Source: Chitinophagaceae bacterium
GTDB taxonomy: Bacteria > Bacteroidota > Bacteroidia > Chitinophagales > Chitinophagaceae
Direction of reading: 5' to 3'
Length of the DNA stretch: 64,000 bases
NCBI GenBank assembly: GCA_016787065.1
Contig: JAEUVD010000052.1
Location: forward strand, 124,001-188,000
Each line of letters starts with the position of its first letter. Within the stretch, counting starts at the first letter, position 1. Shown here piece after piece: positions 23,673 to 32,417 of the stretch. A program made the position numbers and the translations under genes. The notes below the pieces were generated by a model that saw only the letters and a list, made by a program, of their open reading frames with translations, ran no database searches and was not told the DNA's origin.

Positions 23673-25268
23673 GTGAAAAGAATTATACTAACCTTTTTGG
23701 CTATAACTAGCCTGTATCCGATGTTTGCGCAACTAACATCAACTAATTTACCCATTGCCATAGTAACATTTTCAGGCACCCCTTCAGATACAGCTCAGAT
23801 TCAAGGAAACCTAAAAATTATTGATAATGTAAGTGGTGTAAATACTCCCACGGATGCACCAAAATTTGACGGTATGATTGGTGTTCGATTACGTGGAAAC
23901 ACGACCTACCCTAAAAAATCCTATTCCATTGAAACTTGGAGCGCAACGTCGGTTAGTTTAGATACTTCTTTATTGGGCATGCCTAGTGAAAACGACTGGG
24001 TTTTGTTGAGTTCATATGAAGATCGTTCGCTTGCTCGATTTATGCTTTCAACAAAAACAGTGCAGAAAATGGGTCGTTATGCCCCTCGTATGAAATACTG
24101 TGAACTGATTGTAAATAGTCAGTATCAGGGAATTTATTTATTAGGTGAAAAAATCAAACGTGATTCTAACCGAGTTGATATTTCAAAACTTACAAATATT
24201 GATGTTTCAGGCAACAACCTTACCGGTGGCTATATTTTGAATGTTGATGGTGGAAGTAATGGTTGGACATCCCCGTACGCGCCTCCTTTTGGAACAACGC
24301 AAACGATAAAAGTTCAGATTGAATATCCCGACCCTTCCGACATTTTGCCAGTTCAAGAAAACTATATCGAGGCTTATGTAGATAGTTTTGAAAATGCCAT
24401 GAACGCAGCGAACTTTCAAGATACTACATTAGGTTGGCGACGATTTGGTGGCGTGAATTCCATGGCAGATTATATGATTATTACCGAAGTGTGTAAAGAT
24501 TTGGATGCCTACCGTAAAAATGCTTACTTCTATAAAGATAAAGGAAACAAATTACGCTTCGGTCCGATTTGGGGGCATGATGTTGCATGGAAAAATTCGG
24601 CTGATTGTAATGCGGCAAAAGATACCGGATGGGCTTTCAACCATGGTGCGGTATGCGCAACGAATACCCGTTTGGCTCCGTTTTGGTGGAGTAAAGTTGT
24701 AACAGATACAGCGTACATGCGTGAACTTAAATGCGCGTACAGCTTATACCGTATGCCTGGTGGTGCACTAGATACAACAACCTTATTTTCAGTTTTAGAT
24801 TCGGTAAATACCTATTTGAATGCTCAAAGTGCAGTATCGCGCAATTTTACGCAATGGCCTATTTGGGGAGTACCAATAGTTAATGAACCTACGCCAATGG
24901 CCAGTACGTATAGTGAGGAGTTAGCGAATATGAAAGCATTTATTAAAGCTCGTTTAGCTTGGCTTGATACCAAATGGTATATGAGTACGGGTTGCCCGTT
25001 ACCGGCTTCTGTACAAAATATCATGGTAAGTCAGAATGTTCGCGTGTACCCTAATCCTGCTTCTTCCGAATTAACTGTAACTATTCAAACTGCTTCTAGA
25101 AAAGCCTGTACAATTCGTGTAGTAAATATGCAAGGAGCCACGATGTTTCAAACTAATTCTACCACAAATACAAGTACCTTGAACATTTCAAATCTTGCGC
25201 CTGGTTTATATTTTGTACATATCTATGATGGCGAACAAATGGTTTCTAAGAAGTTCGTTAAACAATAA
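23673..25268 (+). CDS. CotH-kinase-family secreted protein with T9SS type A sorting domain
   Basis: 531 aa, GTG start giving signal peptide MKRIILTFLAITSLYPMFAQ. The CotH kinase domain (about 30-440) has VRLRGNTTYPKKSYSIE, DWVLLSSYEDRSLARF, YQGIYLLGEKIKRDSNRVDI and GWAFNHGAVCATNTRLAPFWW. The segment that usually reads GPxWDFD reads GPIWGHDVAW (about 297-306), so the first Asp of the metal/ATP site is Gly; activity is open to doubt. Residues about 455-531 (VRVYPNPASSELTVTI ... VSKKFVKQ) are a type A T9SS sorting domain. It diverges from the other CotH gene. Confidence 0.87.
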   Translation: MKRIILTFLAITSLYPMFAQLTSTNLPIAIVTFSGTPSDTAQIQGNLKIIDNVSGVNTPTDAPKFDGMIGVRLRGNTTYPKKSYSIETWSATSVSLDTSLLGMPSENDWVLLSSYEDRSLARFMLSTKTVQKMGRYAPRMKYCELIVNSQYQGIYLLGEKIKRDSNRVDISKLTNIDVSGNNLTGGYILNVDGGSNGWTSPYAPPFGTTQTIKVQIEYPDPSDILPVQENYIEAYVDSFENAMNAANFQDTTLGWRRFGGVNSMADYMIITEVCKDLDAYRKNAYFYKDKGNKLRFGPIWGHDVAWKNSADCNAAKDTGWAFNHGAVCATNTRLAPFWWSKVVTDTAYMRELKCAYSLYRMPGGALDTTTLFSVLDSVNTYLNAQSAVSRNFTQWPIWGVPIVNEPTPMASTYSEELANMKAFIKARLAWLDTKWYMSTGCPLPASVQNIMVSQNVRVYPNPASSELTVTIQTASRKACTIRVVNMQGATMFQTNSTTNTSTLNISNLAPGLYFVHIYDGEQMVSKKFVKQ

Positions 25269-25294
25269 GTACATTCGCGCCTCATTTGCAATTC

Positions 25295-26533
25295 ATGGAG
25301 GCGTTGAAACCAAAAGCTTCATTTAGCAGAACACAACTTGTTTCTGTTCTTTTACTGGCAACCATTCAGTTTACTGTGGTGTTGGATTTCATGATTTTAT
25401 CTCCCTTGGGTGATATTTTAATGAAATCTATGAAAATAACTCCGGAACAATTCGGAACCGCTGTTTCGTCGTACGCATTCAGTGCGGGCATTTCTGGTTT
25501 TTTGGCAGCAGGTTATGCAGATAAATTTGATCGAAAAAAACTGTTGCTCTTTTTCTATATCGGATTTATTCTTGGAACTTTTTTCTGTGGTATAGCAAGT
25601 TCCTATCCATTCTTAGTTATTGCACGTATTATAACCGGACTTTTCGGAGGCGTAATTGGTGCTATTAGCATGGCTATCATAACCGATTTATTTGAATTAA
25701 ATCAGCGAGGCAGAGCTATGAGCTTCGTACAAATGGCTTTTGCTGCTAGTCAGATATTAGGTATTCCTATCGGACTTAAACTTGCTGACATCTTTAACTG
25801 GCATGCTTCATTTTTTATGATTGTCATTCTTGCCGTGCTCACCGTTGCCGCGGTGCATTTCTTTCTTCCCAATTTCAATCAACACCTTGCCGTTCAGCAA
25901 AAACAAACAGGCTTACAACATTTGTTACAGGCTGTTAGAAAAAGAAATTATCGCATCGGTTTTTTAGCTACCGGTTTTCTAGCTATTGGTGGTTATATGA
26001 TCATGCCATTTACCTCTTCCTTTTTAATAAATAACGTAGGTATTTCGAACAATCAACTTATAACTATTTTTATGGTAACCGGAATTTCGTCGATGATAGT
26101 AATGCCCTTGGTTGGTAAACTGGCAGATAGTTTTAATAAATACCGCATTTTTCTCTACGGCAGTGTAATGACCTCCATTATGGTACTTATTTATACCAAC
26201 TTGGGAGTAACACCTCTGTGGTTAGTTATGGTAATTAATGTGCTGTTGTTCGCTGGCATTATGGGCAGAGCCGTGCCTGCGGTAGCGTTAAACTCGGGGT
26301 TACCGGATTCTTCAGACCGTGGTGCGTATATGAGTATTAATGCTTCTTTGCAACAAATTGCCGGTGGTATTGGAGCATTTATTGCAGGACATATTGTAGT
26401 TCAAAAAGCCACCCATCAACCATTAGAACACTTTGACATTTTAGGATATATCATGGTGGGTATTTTTGCTCTTTGCGCTGTTTTAGTTTTCAGAGTACAT
26501 AAGATTCTCGAAAGCAGAAAAACAATGAATTAA
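25295..26533 (+). CDS. MFS transporter (DHA1-type drug/sugar efflux family)
   Basis: 412 aa from ATG 25295; the frame continues nine bases further to a TTG. Twelve hydrophobic segments are visible. Loop 2-3 carries the major-facilitator motif A variant GYADKFDRKKLL, helix 4 has IARIITGLFGGVIGA, and the second half has the repeat GKLADSFNKYRIF. This resembles Bacteroidota DHA1 MFS proteins annotated as arabinose or multidrug efflux. Inner membrane. The substrate cannot be told. It starts 26 bp after the CotH stop, perhaps by chance. Confidence 0.88.
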   Translation: MEALKPKASFSRTQLVSVLLLATIQFTVVLDFMILSPLGDILMKSMKITPEQFGTAVSSYAFSAGISGFLAAGYADKFDRKKLLLFFYIGFILGTFFCGIASSYPFLVIARIITGLFGGVIGAISMAIITDLFELNQRGRAMSFVQMAFAASQILGIPIGLKLADIFNWHASFFMIVILAVLTVAAVHFFLPNFNQHLAVQQKQTGLQHLLQAVRKRNYRIGFLATGFLAIGGYMIMPFTSSFLINNVGISNNQLITIFMVTGISSMIVMPLVGKLADSFNKYRIFLYGSVMTSIMVLIYTNLGVTPLWLVMVINVLLFAGIMGRAVPAVALNSGLPDSSDRGAYMSINASLQQIAGGIGAFIAGHIVVQKATHQPLEHFDILGYIMVGIFALCAVLVFRVHKILESRKTMN

Positions 26534-26534
26534 T

Positions 26535-26542
26535 TACTTTTG
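26535..26542 (+). promoter_or_regulatory. TAnnTTTG promoter box ahead of the 26554 gene
   Basis: TACTTTTG lies 11 nt before ATG 26554, leaving a leader of only a few bases. Confidence 0.45.
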
Positions 26543-26553
26543 AAAAAAATTAC

Positions 26554-27570
26554 ATGAAATATTTTTTCTATACTGTGTTGTTTATTTTTATGGTTAACCA
26601 TCTTACGGCTCAACCTGAGAACTTGGTTTTTTCAGTTCAAAAAAACGTACCGTACACGCCACTAAATAATCCAACAATAATTACTACCGTAGGTTGGGAT
26701 GATTTTGATGCTGATATTCCTTTGAGTTTTACCTGGAGTTGTTTGGGCGATACAACAAGTACCTTATTTATTCGTGAGAACGATGAGAACTATGGCGCCG
26801 ATTTACAAATGAAAACAACTCAAACAAATACCGTTTTTAATATCATTGGCTGGTTAGTGGATATTGAAGATCGAAACAATAATAACTCGAATCAATTTTC
26901 AACAATTGGTTATCAAACCAATACTGTAAATGGCAAGAAAATTACCAAAGTTGAATATAAGAATGTGGGTATTTTTGACGGTATTTCACCAGATGATAGT
27001 GCCCATGTTCAAACTTGGTTTTATGAGGAGAATCATGCCTTAGAATATCGTTTCGGTAAAGCGTCGAGAGCAAATATTACTACCGTTATGAACGACAGTA
27101 ATTACTATGGTTTTAAAGGGCCTATATTTAGTTTGATTAAAAATTTTAATCCAACTTCCGTAGATTTTGATTGGATGTATTATGTTTCCGATGAAAGTCT
27201 TCAGAAAGTAGATTCGATTGATTCACCTACCCTAATTTCAAACCCAAGTACCGTTGGTGTTGATTCTTTCCCAACTGAAAATACACTCTATCGATGGTCC
27301 CCTGCTATTAATTCAGGCTTTCATAGCGTGTACCTAAATGAGGCTATTCAAGTTTTTCCAACTTTAACGCATCAAGACCTTACCATTCTGATTAAAAACG
27401 AAGAAGAATATACTGTTCAATTGTCGGATGTACAAGGCCGAAAAATTCTTCAACAAGCAATCTCCAGTTCAAAGCTGACACTCAACATAGCCTCCTTACC
27501 TTCAGGCAGGTATTACCTGAGTGTTTTCAACTCACAAGGTAACTGGACCTACCCTATCCAAAAACAATAA
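26554..27570 (+). CDS. Secreted protein of unknown function with T9SS type A sorting domain
   Basis: 338 aa. Signal peptide to about residue 19 (MVNHLTAQ). The central part is beta-rich with repeated aromatic strands (TTVGWDDFDADIPLSFTWSC, VFNIIGWLVDIEDR, AHVQTWFYEENHALEYRFG); it reads like an adhesin-type or jelly-roll domain but no family is recognised. Residues about 265-338 (IQVFPTLTHQDLTILI ... GRYYLSVFNSQGNWTY) form a type A T9SS sorting domain. It has its own promoter box and a hairpin after the stop, so it is probably a single-gene unit. Confidence 0.75.
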   Translation: MKYFFYTVLFIFMVNHLTAQPENLVFSVQKNVPYTPLNNPTIITTVGWDDFDADIPLSFTWSCLGDTTSTLFIRENDENYGADLQMKTTQTNTVFNIIGWLVDIEDRNNNNSNQFSTIGYQTNTVNGKKITKVEYKNVGIFDGISPDDSAHVQTWFYEENHALEYRFGKASRANITTVMNDSNYYGFKGPIFSLIKNFNPTSVDFDWMYYVSDESLQKVDSIDSPTLISNPSTVGVDSFPTENTLYRWSPAINSGFHSVYLNEAIQVFPTLTHQDLTILIKNEEEYTVQLSDVQGRKILQQAISSSKLTLNIASLPSGRYYLSVFNSQGNWTYPIQKQ

Positions 27571-27583
27571 TCGGCCTTCTTTA

Positions 27584-27615
27584 CTTCTATCAAGTTTTTA
27601 GGATAGAAGGGTTTT
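27584..27615 (+). terminator. Hairpin after the 26554 gene, possible terminator
   Basis: CTTCTATC (27584-27591) and GATAGAAG (27602-27609) form an 8-bp stem with a 10-nt loop, followed by GGTTTTC. The T-run is short. It precedes the thrS promoter box, so it is not part of the thrS leader. Confidence 0.5.
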
Positions 27616-27632
27616 CATGAAACTGTTGCCAT

Positions 27633-27640
27633 TATATTTG
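27633..27640 (+). promoter_or_regulatory. TAnnTTTG promoter box for thrS
   Basis: TATATTTG ends 7 nt before ATG 27648, so transcription should begin at the start codon, making thrS effectively leaderless and excluding a T-box or other leader control. Confidence 0.55.
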
Positions 27641-27647
27641 CAGCCTT

Positions 27648-29582
27648 ATGATTAATATTACTCTACCCGATGGCAACGTAAAACAATACGAATCGGGCGT
27701 TAGTTCGATGGATATTGCTAAATCAATTAGTGAAGGTTTAGCCCGTAAAGTGTTAGTAGCCGAAGTAAATGGAGAAGTTTGGGATATGAGCAGACCGATT
27801 ACCAGCGATGCCACGTTTAAATTACTGACATGGGATGATGATTTAGGAAAAAATACGTTTTGGCATAGTTCAGCCCATTTAATGGCTGAGGCTGTGGAAG
27901 CTATTTACCCGGGAGTGAAATTCTGGGTTGGGCCACCTTTGGAGCATGGATTTTATTACGACATGGATTTAGGCGATCGAAAAATTACCGAAGACGATGT
28001 AGCTAAAATAGAAGCTAAAATGAATGAATTGGTGAAGCAAAATGCCACGTTCATTCGAAGTGAAAAATCGAAATCCGATGCCATTGCTTACTTCACAGAG
28101 AAAGGGGATGAATACAAATTAGATTTATTACAGAATTTGGAAGATGGAAATATTACCTTCTATCAGCAAGGTAACTTCACCGATTTATGTCGCGGACCAC
28201 ATATTCCGAATACCGGTCATATTAAAGCATTGAAAATTACGAATGTTGCCGGTGCTTATTGGAAAGGTGATGAGAAGAATAAACAGCTTACACGCTTGTA
28301 TGGTATCACTTTCCCGAATAATAAATTATTGGAAGAGTATAATACCATGATGGAAGAAGCCCGTAAACGCGACCATCGAAAATTGGGTAAAGAACTCGGT
28401 ATTTATACCATGAATGATGATATCGGAAGTGGTCTGATTTTATGGATGCCAAACGGGGCTGTAATTATTGAAGAGTTAGAAAAATTAGCAAAAGAAACAG
28501 AAGATGAAGCCGGTTATAAACGTGTAGTTACACCGCATATTGCTAAAGAAAATTTATACTTAACATCAGGGCATCTTCCGTATTATGCGGAAAGTATGTT
28601 TCCTCCAATGGAAATTGATGGCGAGAAATATTATTTGAAAGCCATGAATTGTCCGCACCATCATAAAATTTTTGATGCTGAACCACGAAGTTATCGTGAT
28701 ATGCCTTTGCGCTTAGCGGAGTACGGAACCTGTTATCGTTATGAACAAAGTGGTGAGTTATTTGGTTTAATGCGCGTACGTTGTTTACACATGAATGATG
28801 CGCACATTTATTGTACCAAGGAGCAGTTTGCAGAAGAGTTCAAAGCGGTGAATGATATGTACATCAAATACTTCAAAATTTTTGGTATTGAGAAGTATGT
28901 GATGCGTTTATCCTTACATGATCCTGAACAATTAGGGAAGAAATATGTGAACGAACCGGAACTTTGGATTGAAACCGAAGATATGGTTCGTCAGGTAATG
29001 ATAGAAGCGAAAGTACCATTTGTAGAAGTTAAAGGCGAAGGTGCTTTTTATGGTCCGAAAATCGATGTTCAAATTTGGAGTGCAATTGGACGTGAATTTA
29101 CCCTCGCTACAAATCAAGTTGATTTTGCGCAATCGCGTCGATTCAAACTTACCTATAATAGCAGCGAAAACAAACCTGATATTCCGTTAATTATTCATCG
29201 TGCTCCATTAGGTACACACGAACGTTTTATCGGCTTTTTATTAGAACACTATGCCGGTAAATTCCCGTTATGGTTAGCGCCTCTTCAATGTAAGTTGCTT
29301 CCGATTTCCGATAAATTTATGGACTATACCCAACAGGTGTGTAAGCAAATGCGTGCAGCAGGTATACGGGTTGAAATTGATGATCGAAGTGAAAAAATAG
29401 GCAAGAAAATTCGTGATACAGAGCTTTCAAAAACTCCTTATATGTTAGTTATCGGCGAGAAAGAAATGGCTGAAGCCTCTGGTTCATTGCGAATTCAAGG
29501 AAAAGGCGATCAAGGAATGATTACCATTCATGACCTGATTACGCGAATGAAAGATTTAATATCGAATCGTATTACAGAGTAA
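27648..29582 (+). CDS. thrS: Threonyl-tRNA synthetase
   Basis: 644 aa, full length, class II. Domains in order: N-terminal TGS (1-60, INITLPDGNVKQYESG), the editing/SAD domain (about 75-240, TFWHSSAHLMAEAV and CRGPHIPNTG), and the catalytic core with the zinc Cys in KAMNCPHHHKIF, RYEQSGELFGLMRVRCLHMND (about 363-383) and APLGTHERFIGFL. It ends in an anticodon-binding domain (APLQCKLLPISDKF ... EIDDRSEKIGKKIRD). The zinc ligands and editing-site cysteine are present. No fusion or break. Confidence 0.98.
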   Translation: MINITLPDGNVKQYESGVSSMDIAKSISEGLARKVLVAEVNGEVWDMSRPITSDATFKLLTWDDDLGKNTFWHSSAHLMAEAVEAIYPGVKFWVGPPLEHGFYYDMDLGDRKITEDDVAKIEAKMNELVKQNATFIRSEKSKSDAIAYFTEKGDEYKLDLLQNLEDGNITFYQQGNFTDLCRGPHIPNTGHIKALKITNVAGAYWKGDEKNKQLTRLYGITFPNNKLLEEYNTMMEEARKRDHRKLGKELGIYTMNDDIGSGLILWMPNGAVIIEELEKLAKETEDEAGYKRVVTPHIAKENLYLTSGHLPYYAESMFPPMEIDGEKYYLKAMNCPHHHKIFDAEPRSYRDMPLRLAEYGTCYRYEQSGELFGLMRVRCLHMNDAHIYCTKEQFAEEFKAVNDMYIKYFKIFGIEKYVMRLSLHDPEQLGKKYVNEPELWIETEDMVRQVMIEAKVPFVEVKGEGAFYGPKIDVQIWSAIGREFTLATNQVDFAQSRRFKLTYNSSENKPDIPLIIHRAPLGTHERFIGFLLEHYAGKFPLWLAPLQCKLLPISDKFMDYTQQVCKQMRAAGIRVEIDDRSEKIGKKIRDTELSKTPYMLVIGEKEMAEASGSLRIQGKGDQGMITIHDLITRMKDLISNRITE

Positions 29583-29744
29583 TTTCTCTGAACAGTTTGT
29601 AATACGGAATACAACTTTGCTGTGGCAAATGACAATCGGTAAAGCCAGAATTACTTTGCTTTTTAGTCATTTGTAAATTTTAATTATTGTTATATCTTGC
29701 AGCGTTTTCAATTTTGTGTATTCTTCCTAAACAACAAACTATTC

Positions 29745-31019
29745 ATGTATAAAAAATTTATTCTCTTTCTACTACTCGGTATGGGGTGTGTAAACCTGTC
29801 AAGAGCCGGTGGTTTTAAACTTGGTTTGCAAGGCGTTAAACAAATAGGTATGGGGCATACCGGTGTTGGTTTTGCACAAGATGCCGCCACCATTTATTTT
29901 AACCCTGCCGGTATGAGTTTTATTGATAACCAATTTAATTTGGGTATCAATTTCCTTGCGCCTTCTACAACCTATCTCGATTATTATACGAACGAAACGA
30001 CCCTTGCTACGGGTAATGTTTACACTCCATTTTCTATTTATGCTAAAGGAAACCTGAGTAAAAAGATTGCTGTAGGGTTAGGTGTATATACACCTTTTGG
30101 TTCAGGCATGAATTACCCCTACGAATGGACGGGCCGATTTGTGTTAACCAATATCAATCTAAATTCGTTCTTCATTCAACCTTCCTTGGCGTTGAAATTA
30201 TCACCGAAAATGTCATTAGGCTTCGGTTATATTATTGCAGCAGGTAAAGTAGTTCTAGAAAAAGATCTTCCTTTACAAAGCTATAATACCAACGAATACG
30301 CTCATGCTAAATTAGAAGGCAATGCAGGCGGAAATGGTTATAACCTAGGGTTGTATTACAATAACCATAAAAAATTTCAAGCCGGCATAACCTATCACTC
30401 GAAAGTAACAATGGCCGTTAAAAAAGGAGAAGCAACCTTTAGCGGTGTACCAACAGCGGCATCAGCTTCTTTCCCATATAACAATACGTTTAAAACGGAT
30501 CTTACGCTTCCTTCAGAACTAGCCATCGGCTTCTCTGAAAAAATCAGTCAACGCGTTACTGCAGCATTTGATTTTAATTATACCTATTGGAAAAGTTATG
30601 ATTATTTAAGTTTTGATTATGGAACCAACACGGCTTTATTAACCGATTCTAAATCGCCACGCTTGTATAAAAACGCCTGGGCTATTCGTGGAGGTTTACA
30701 AGCTCATTTCCCAAAAAATGTAGATGTTCGTGTTGGTGCTTTCTACGATAAAACGCCGGTTCAAGATGGCTATGTTGCACCGGAATTACCCGACAATAAT
30801 AAACTAGGTTTAACCGGTGGTATTACCTATTACGTGCGTAAGCATTTCCGTTTAGACGCCTCCGTGTTGTACGAAAATGTTGCTAAACGAGAGGAGCTTA
30901 ATAAAGAATCTAATATGCGCGGAACATATAAAACCAATGTGATTTGTCCGGGTATAGGTGTATCCTATTTCTTCTCTAAAAAAGAGAAAATCGTTAAGCG
31001 TTATAAGCGTCGTTATTAA
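29745..31019 (+). CDS. OmpP1/FadL-family outer-membrane transporter
   Basis: 424 aa from ATG 29745, chosen because it starts directly at the signal peptide (MYKKFILFLLLGMGCVNLSRAG). The N-terminal signature QIGMGHTGVGFAQDAATIYFNPAG (shown here only as GMGHTG, AQDAATIYFNPAG) is the FadL/TodX hatch motif. The rest is a 14-strand barrel of hydrophobic-compound transporters. It is followed after 22 bp by a GDSL-type lipoprotein, so the pair may take up and act on a lipid-like ester. Confidence 0.9.
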   Translation: MYKKFILFLLLGMGCVNLSRAGGFKLGLQGVKQIGMGHTGVGFAQDAATIYFNPAGMSFIDNQFNLGINFLAPSTTYLDYYTNETTLATGNVYTPFSIYAKGNLSKKIAVGLGVYTPFGSGMNYPYEWTGRFVLTNINLNSFFIQPSLALKLSPKMSLGFGYIIAAGKVVLEKDLPLQSYNTNEYAHAKLEGNAGGNGYNLGLYYNNHKKFQAGITYHSKVTMAVKKGEATFSGVPTAASASFPYNNTFKTDLTLPSELAIGFSEKISQRVTAAFDFNYTYWKSYDYLSFDYGTNTALLTDSKSPRLYKNAWAIRGGLQAHFPKNVDVRVGAFYDKTPVQDGYVAPELPDNNKLGLTGGITYYVRKHFRLDASVLYENVAKREELNKESNMRGTYKTNVICPGIGVSYFFSKKEKIVKRYKRRY

Positions 31020-31041
31020 TACCCTTTTAAACAAAATTTCA

Positions 31042-32367
31042 ATGAAAAAAATAAATCAATATATAACAGGTTTACTGGTAACATCACTCTTGTTTTCTTG
31101 TAAACCCGGATTAAAAGAAAGAGAAGTTAGTTCCGGTTCAGCCGATTTTTCGCGCTACGTAGCTGTTGGTAATTCACTTACTTCAGGCTATCAGGATAAC
31201 GCCTTGTATCAAGACGGACAAATAAACTCGTATCCTGCGTTACTAGCACGACAATTTCAATTAGCAGGTGGTGGCGATTTTACGATACCTTATATGCCAG
31301 CCGGCGGTGGTAATGATGGTAGTGGAAATCCTCGCTTGGTACTAGCTTTTACCATTCCTTGTAATAGCACTACGCCCGGTGTTTCCCCTATATTCGATCC
31401 GAATGGCTTCTCAGAATTAAGCAATGTATCGGCGCAAGGCCCCTATAATTTAGTAGGTGTTCCCGGAGCTCGTGCAGTTGATTGCAATTTTCCTTTGTAT
31501 AGTAGTTCATTTGGCAATCCGTTCTTAGGACGATTCTGTCAAACACCAGGAACGAGCACCATGATTTCAGAAGCTTTACGATCTAAACCAACCTTCTTTA
31601 GTTTTTGGTTAGGTAGTAATGATGTGCTACTCTATGCTTTAGGAGGTGCTGTTACATCAACGAATCCGTTAAGTCCGGCACGTATTTCTGATACGGCTGC
31701 TGTACGAACTAATATTCAAATTGCCATCGATTCATTAACCAGTAATGGTGCGAAAGGTGTTATGGCCAATGTGCCAGATATTACTTCTATCCCCTATTTC
31801 ACTACGATACCATACAATGGCGCGGTGTTAACACAAGATCAGGCCACGCAATTAAATGCTATTTTTAGTGGTTCACCGATTACTTGGAATAAAGGAGCAA
31901 ATGGATTTTTAATTGTTGATAGTGCTTCACCTGGATTCTTCCGACACGCAACATCGCACGACTTAATCTTGTTATCTACGCCACAAGATTCATTAAGTTG
32001 TGCTGGTTGGGGTACCGTAAAACCACTTACCGATGCGTATGTTTTAGACTCAGCGGAAGTTGCGGAAATTCAAACAACGATCAAACAATACAATACCATT
32101 ATTAAAACTATTGCTACCCAAAAAAATCTGGCTCATGTTGATATTTATACCTATTTAAAAACATTTACTTCCGGAATTATTTACAATGGTATCAGCATGA
32201 ATGCGAAGTATGTTAGTGGTGGTGCATTTAGTTTAGATGGTGTGCATCCGAACCAAAGAGGCTATGCCTTAATTGCGAATGAATTTATTGATGTAATAAA
32301 CGCTAAGTATGGTTCAACGATTCCGCATGTGGATCCTACACGTTATCAAGGCATTTTATTGCCATAA
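31042..32367 (+). CDS. SGNH/GDSL-family hydrolase lipoprotein
   Basis: 441 aa. Lipoprotein Cys at 20 (LLFSC). Block I reads VAVGNSLTSGY (canonical GDS replaced by GNS), block III WLGSNDVLLY, and block V DGVHPNQRGYALIA with the Asp and His of the triad. This is the usual Bacteroidota variant of a lipase/esterase of the SGNH superfamily. It forms a two-gene operon with the FadL-family porin and ends in a strong terminator. The substrate is unknown. Confidence 0.88.
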   Translation: MKKINQYITGLLVTSLLFSCKPGLKEREVSSGSADFSRYVAVGNSLTSGYQDNALYQDGQINSYPALLARQFQLAGGGDFTIPYMPAGGGNDGSGNPRLVLAFTIPCNSTTPGVSPIFDPNGFSELSNVSAQGPYNLVGVPGARAVDCNFPLYSSSFGNPFLGRFCQTPGTSTMISEALRSKPTFFSFWLGSNDVLLYALGGAVTSTNPLSPARISDTAAVRTNIQIAIDSLTSNGAKGVMANVPDITSIPYFTTIPYNGAVLTQDQATQLNAIFSGSPITWNKGANGFLIVDSASPGFFRHATSHDLILLSTPQDSLSCAGWGTVKPLTDAYVLDSAEVAEIQTTIKQYNTIIKTIATQKNLAHVDIYTYLKTFTSGIIYNGISMNAKYVSGGAFSLDGVHPNQRGYALIANEFIDVINAKYGSTIPHVDPTRYQGILLP

Positions 32368-32389
32368 TATTTTTTACTTTGATTCTTTT

Positions 32390-32417
32390 AAAAGCCGTTG
32401 TAACAAACGGCTTTTTT
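32390..32417. terminator. Bidirectional terminator between converging genes
   Basis: AAAAGCCGTT and AACGGCTTTT arms (32390-32399, 32406-32415) with a 6-nt loop and T-run; it lies between the SGNH gene and the minus-strand membrane-protein gene ending at 32417. Confidence 0.85.

Noticed and set aside
27584..27647. thrS leader attenuator or T-box
   Set aside because: The promoter box at 27633-27640 leaves no leader; the hairpin lies upstream of it and fits a terminator.
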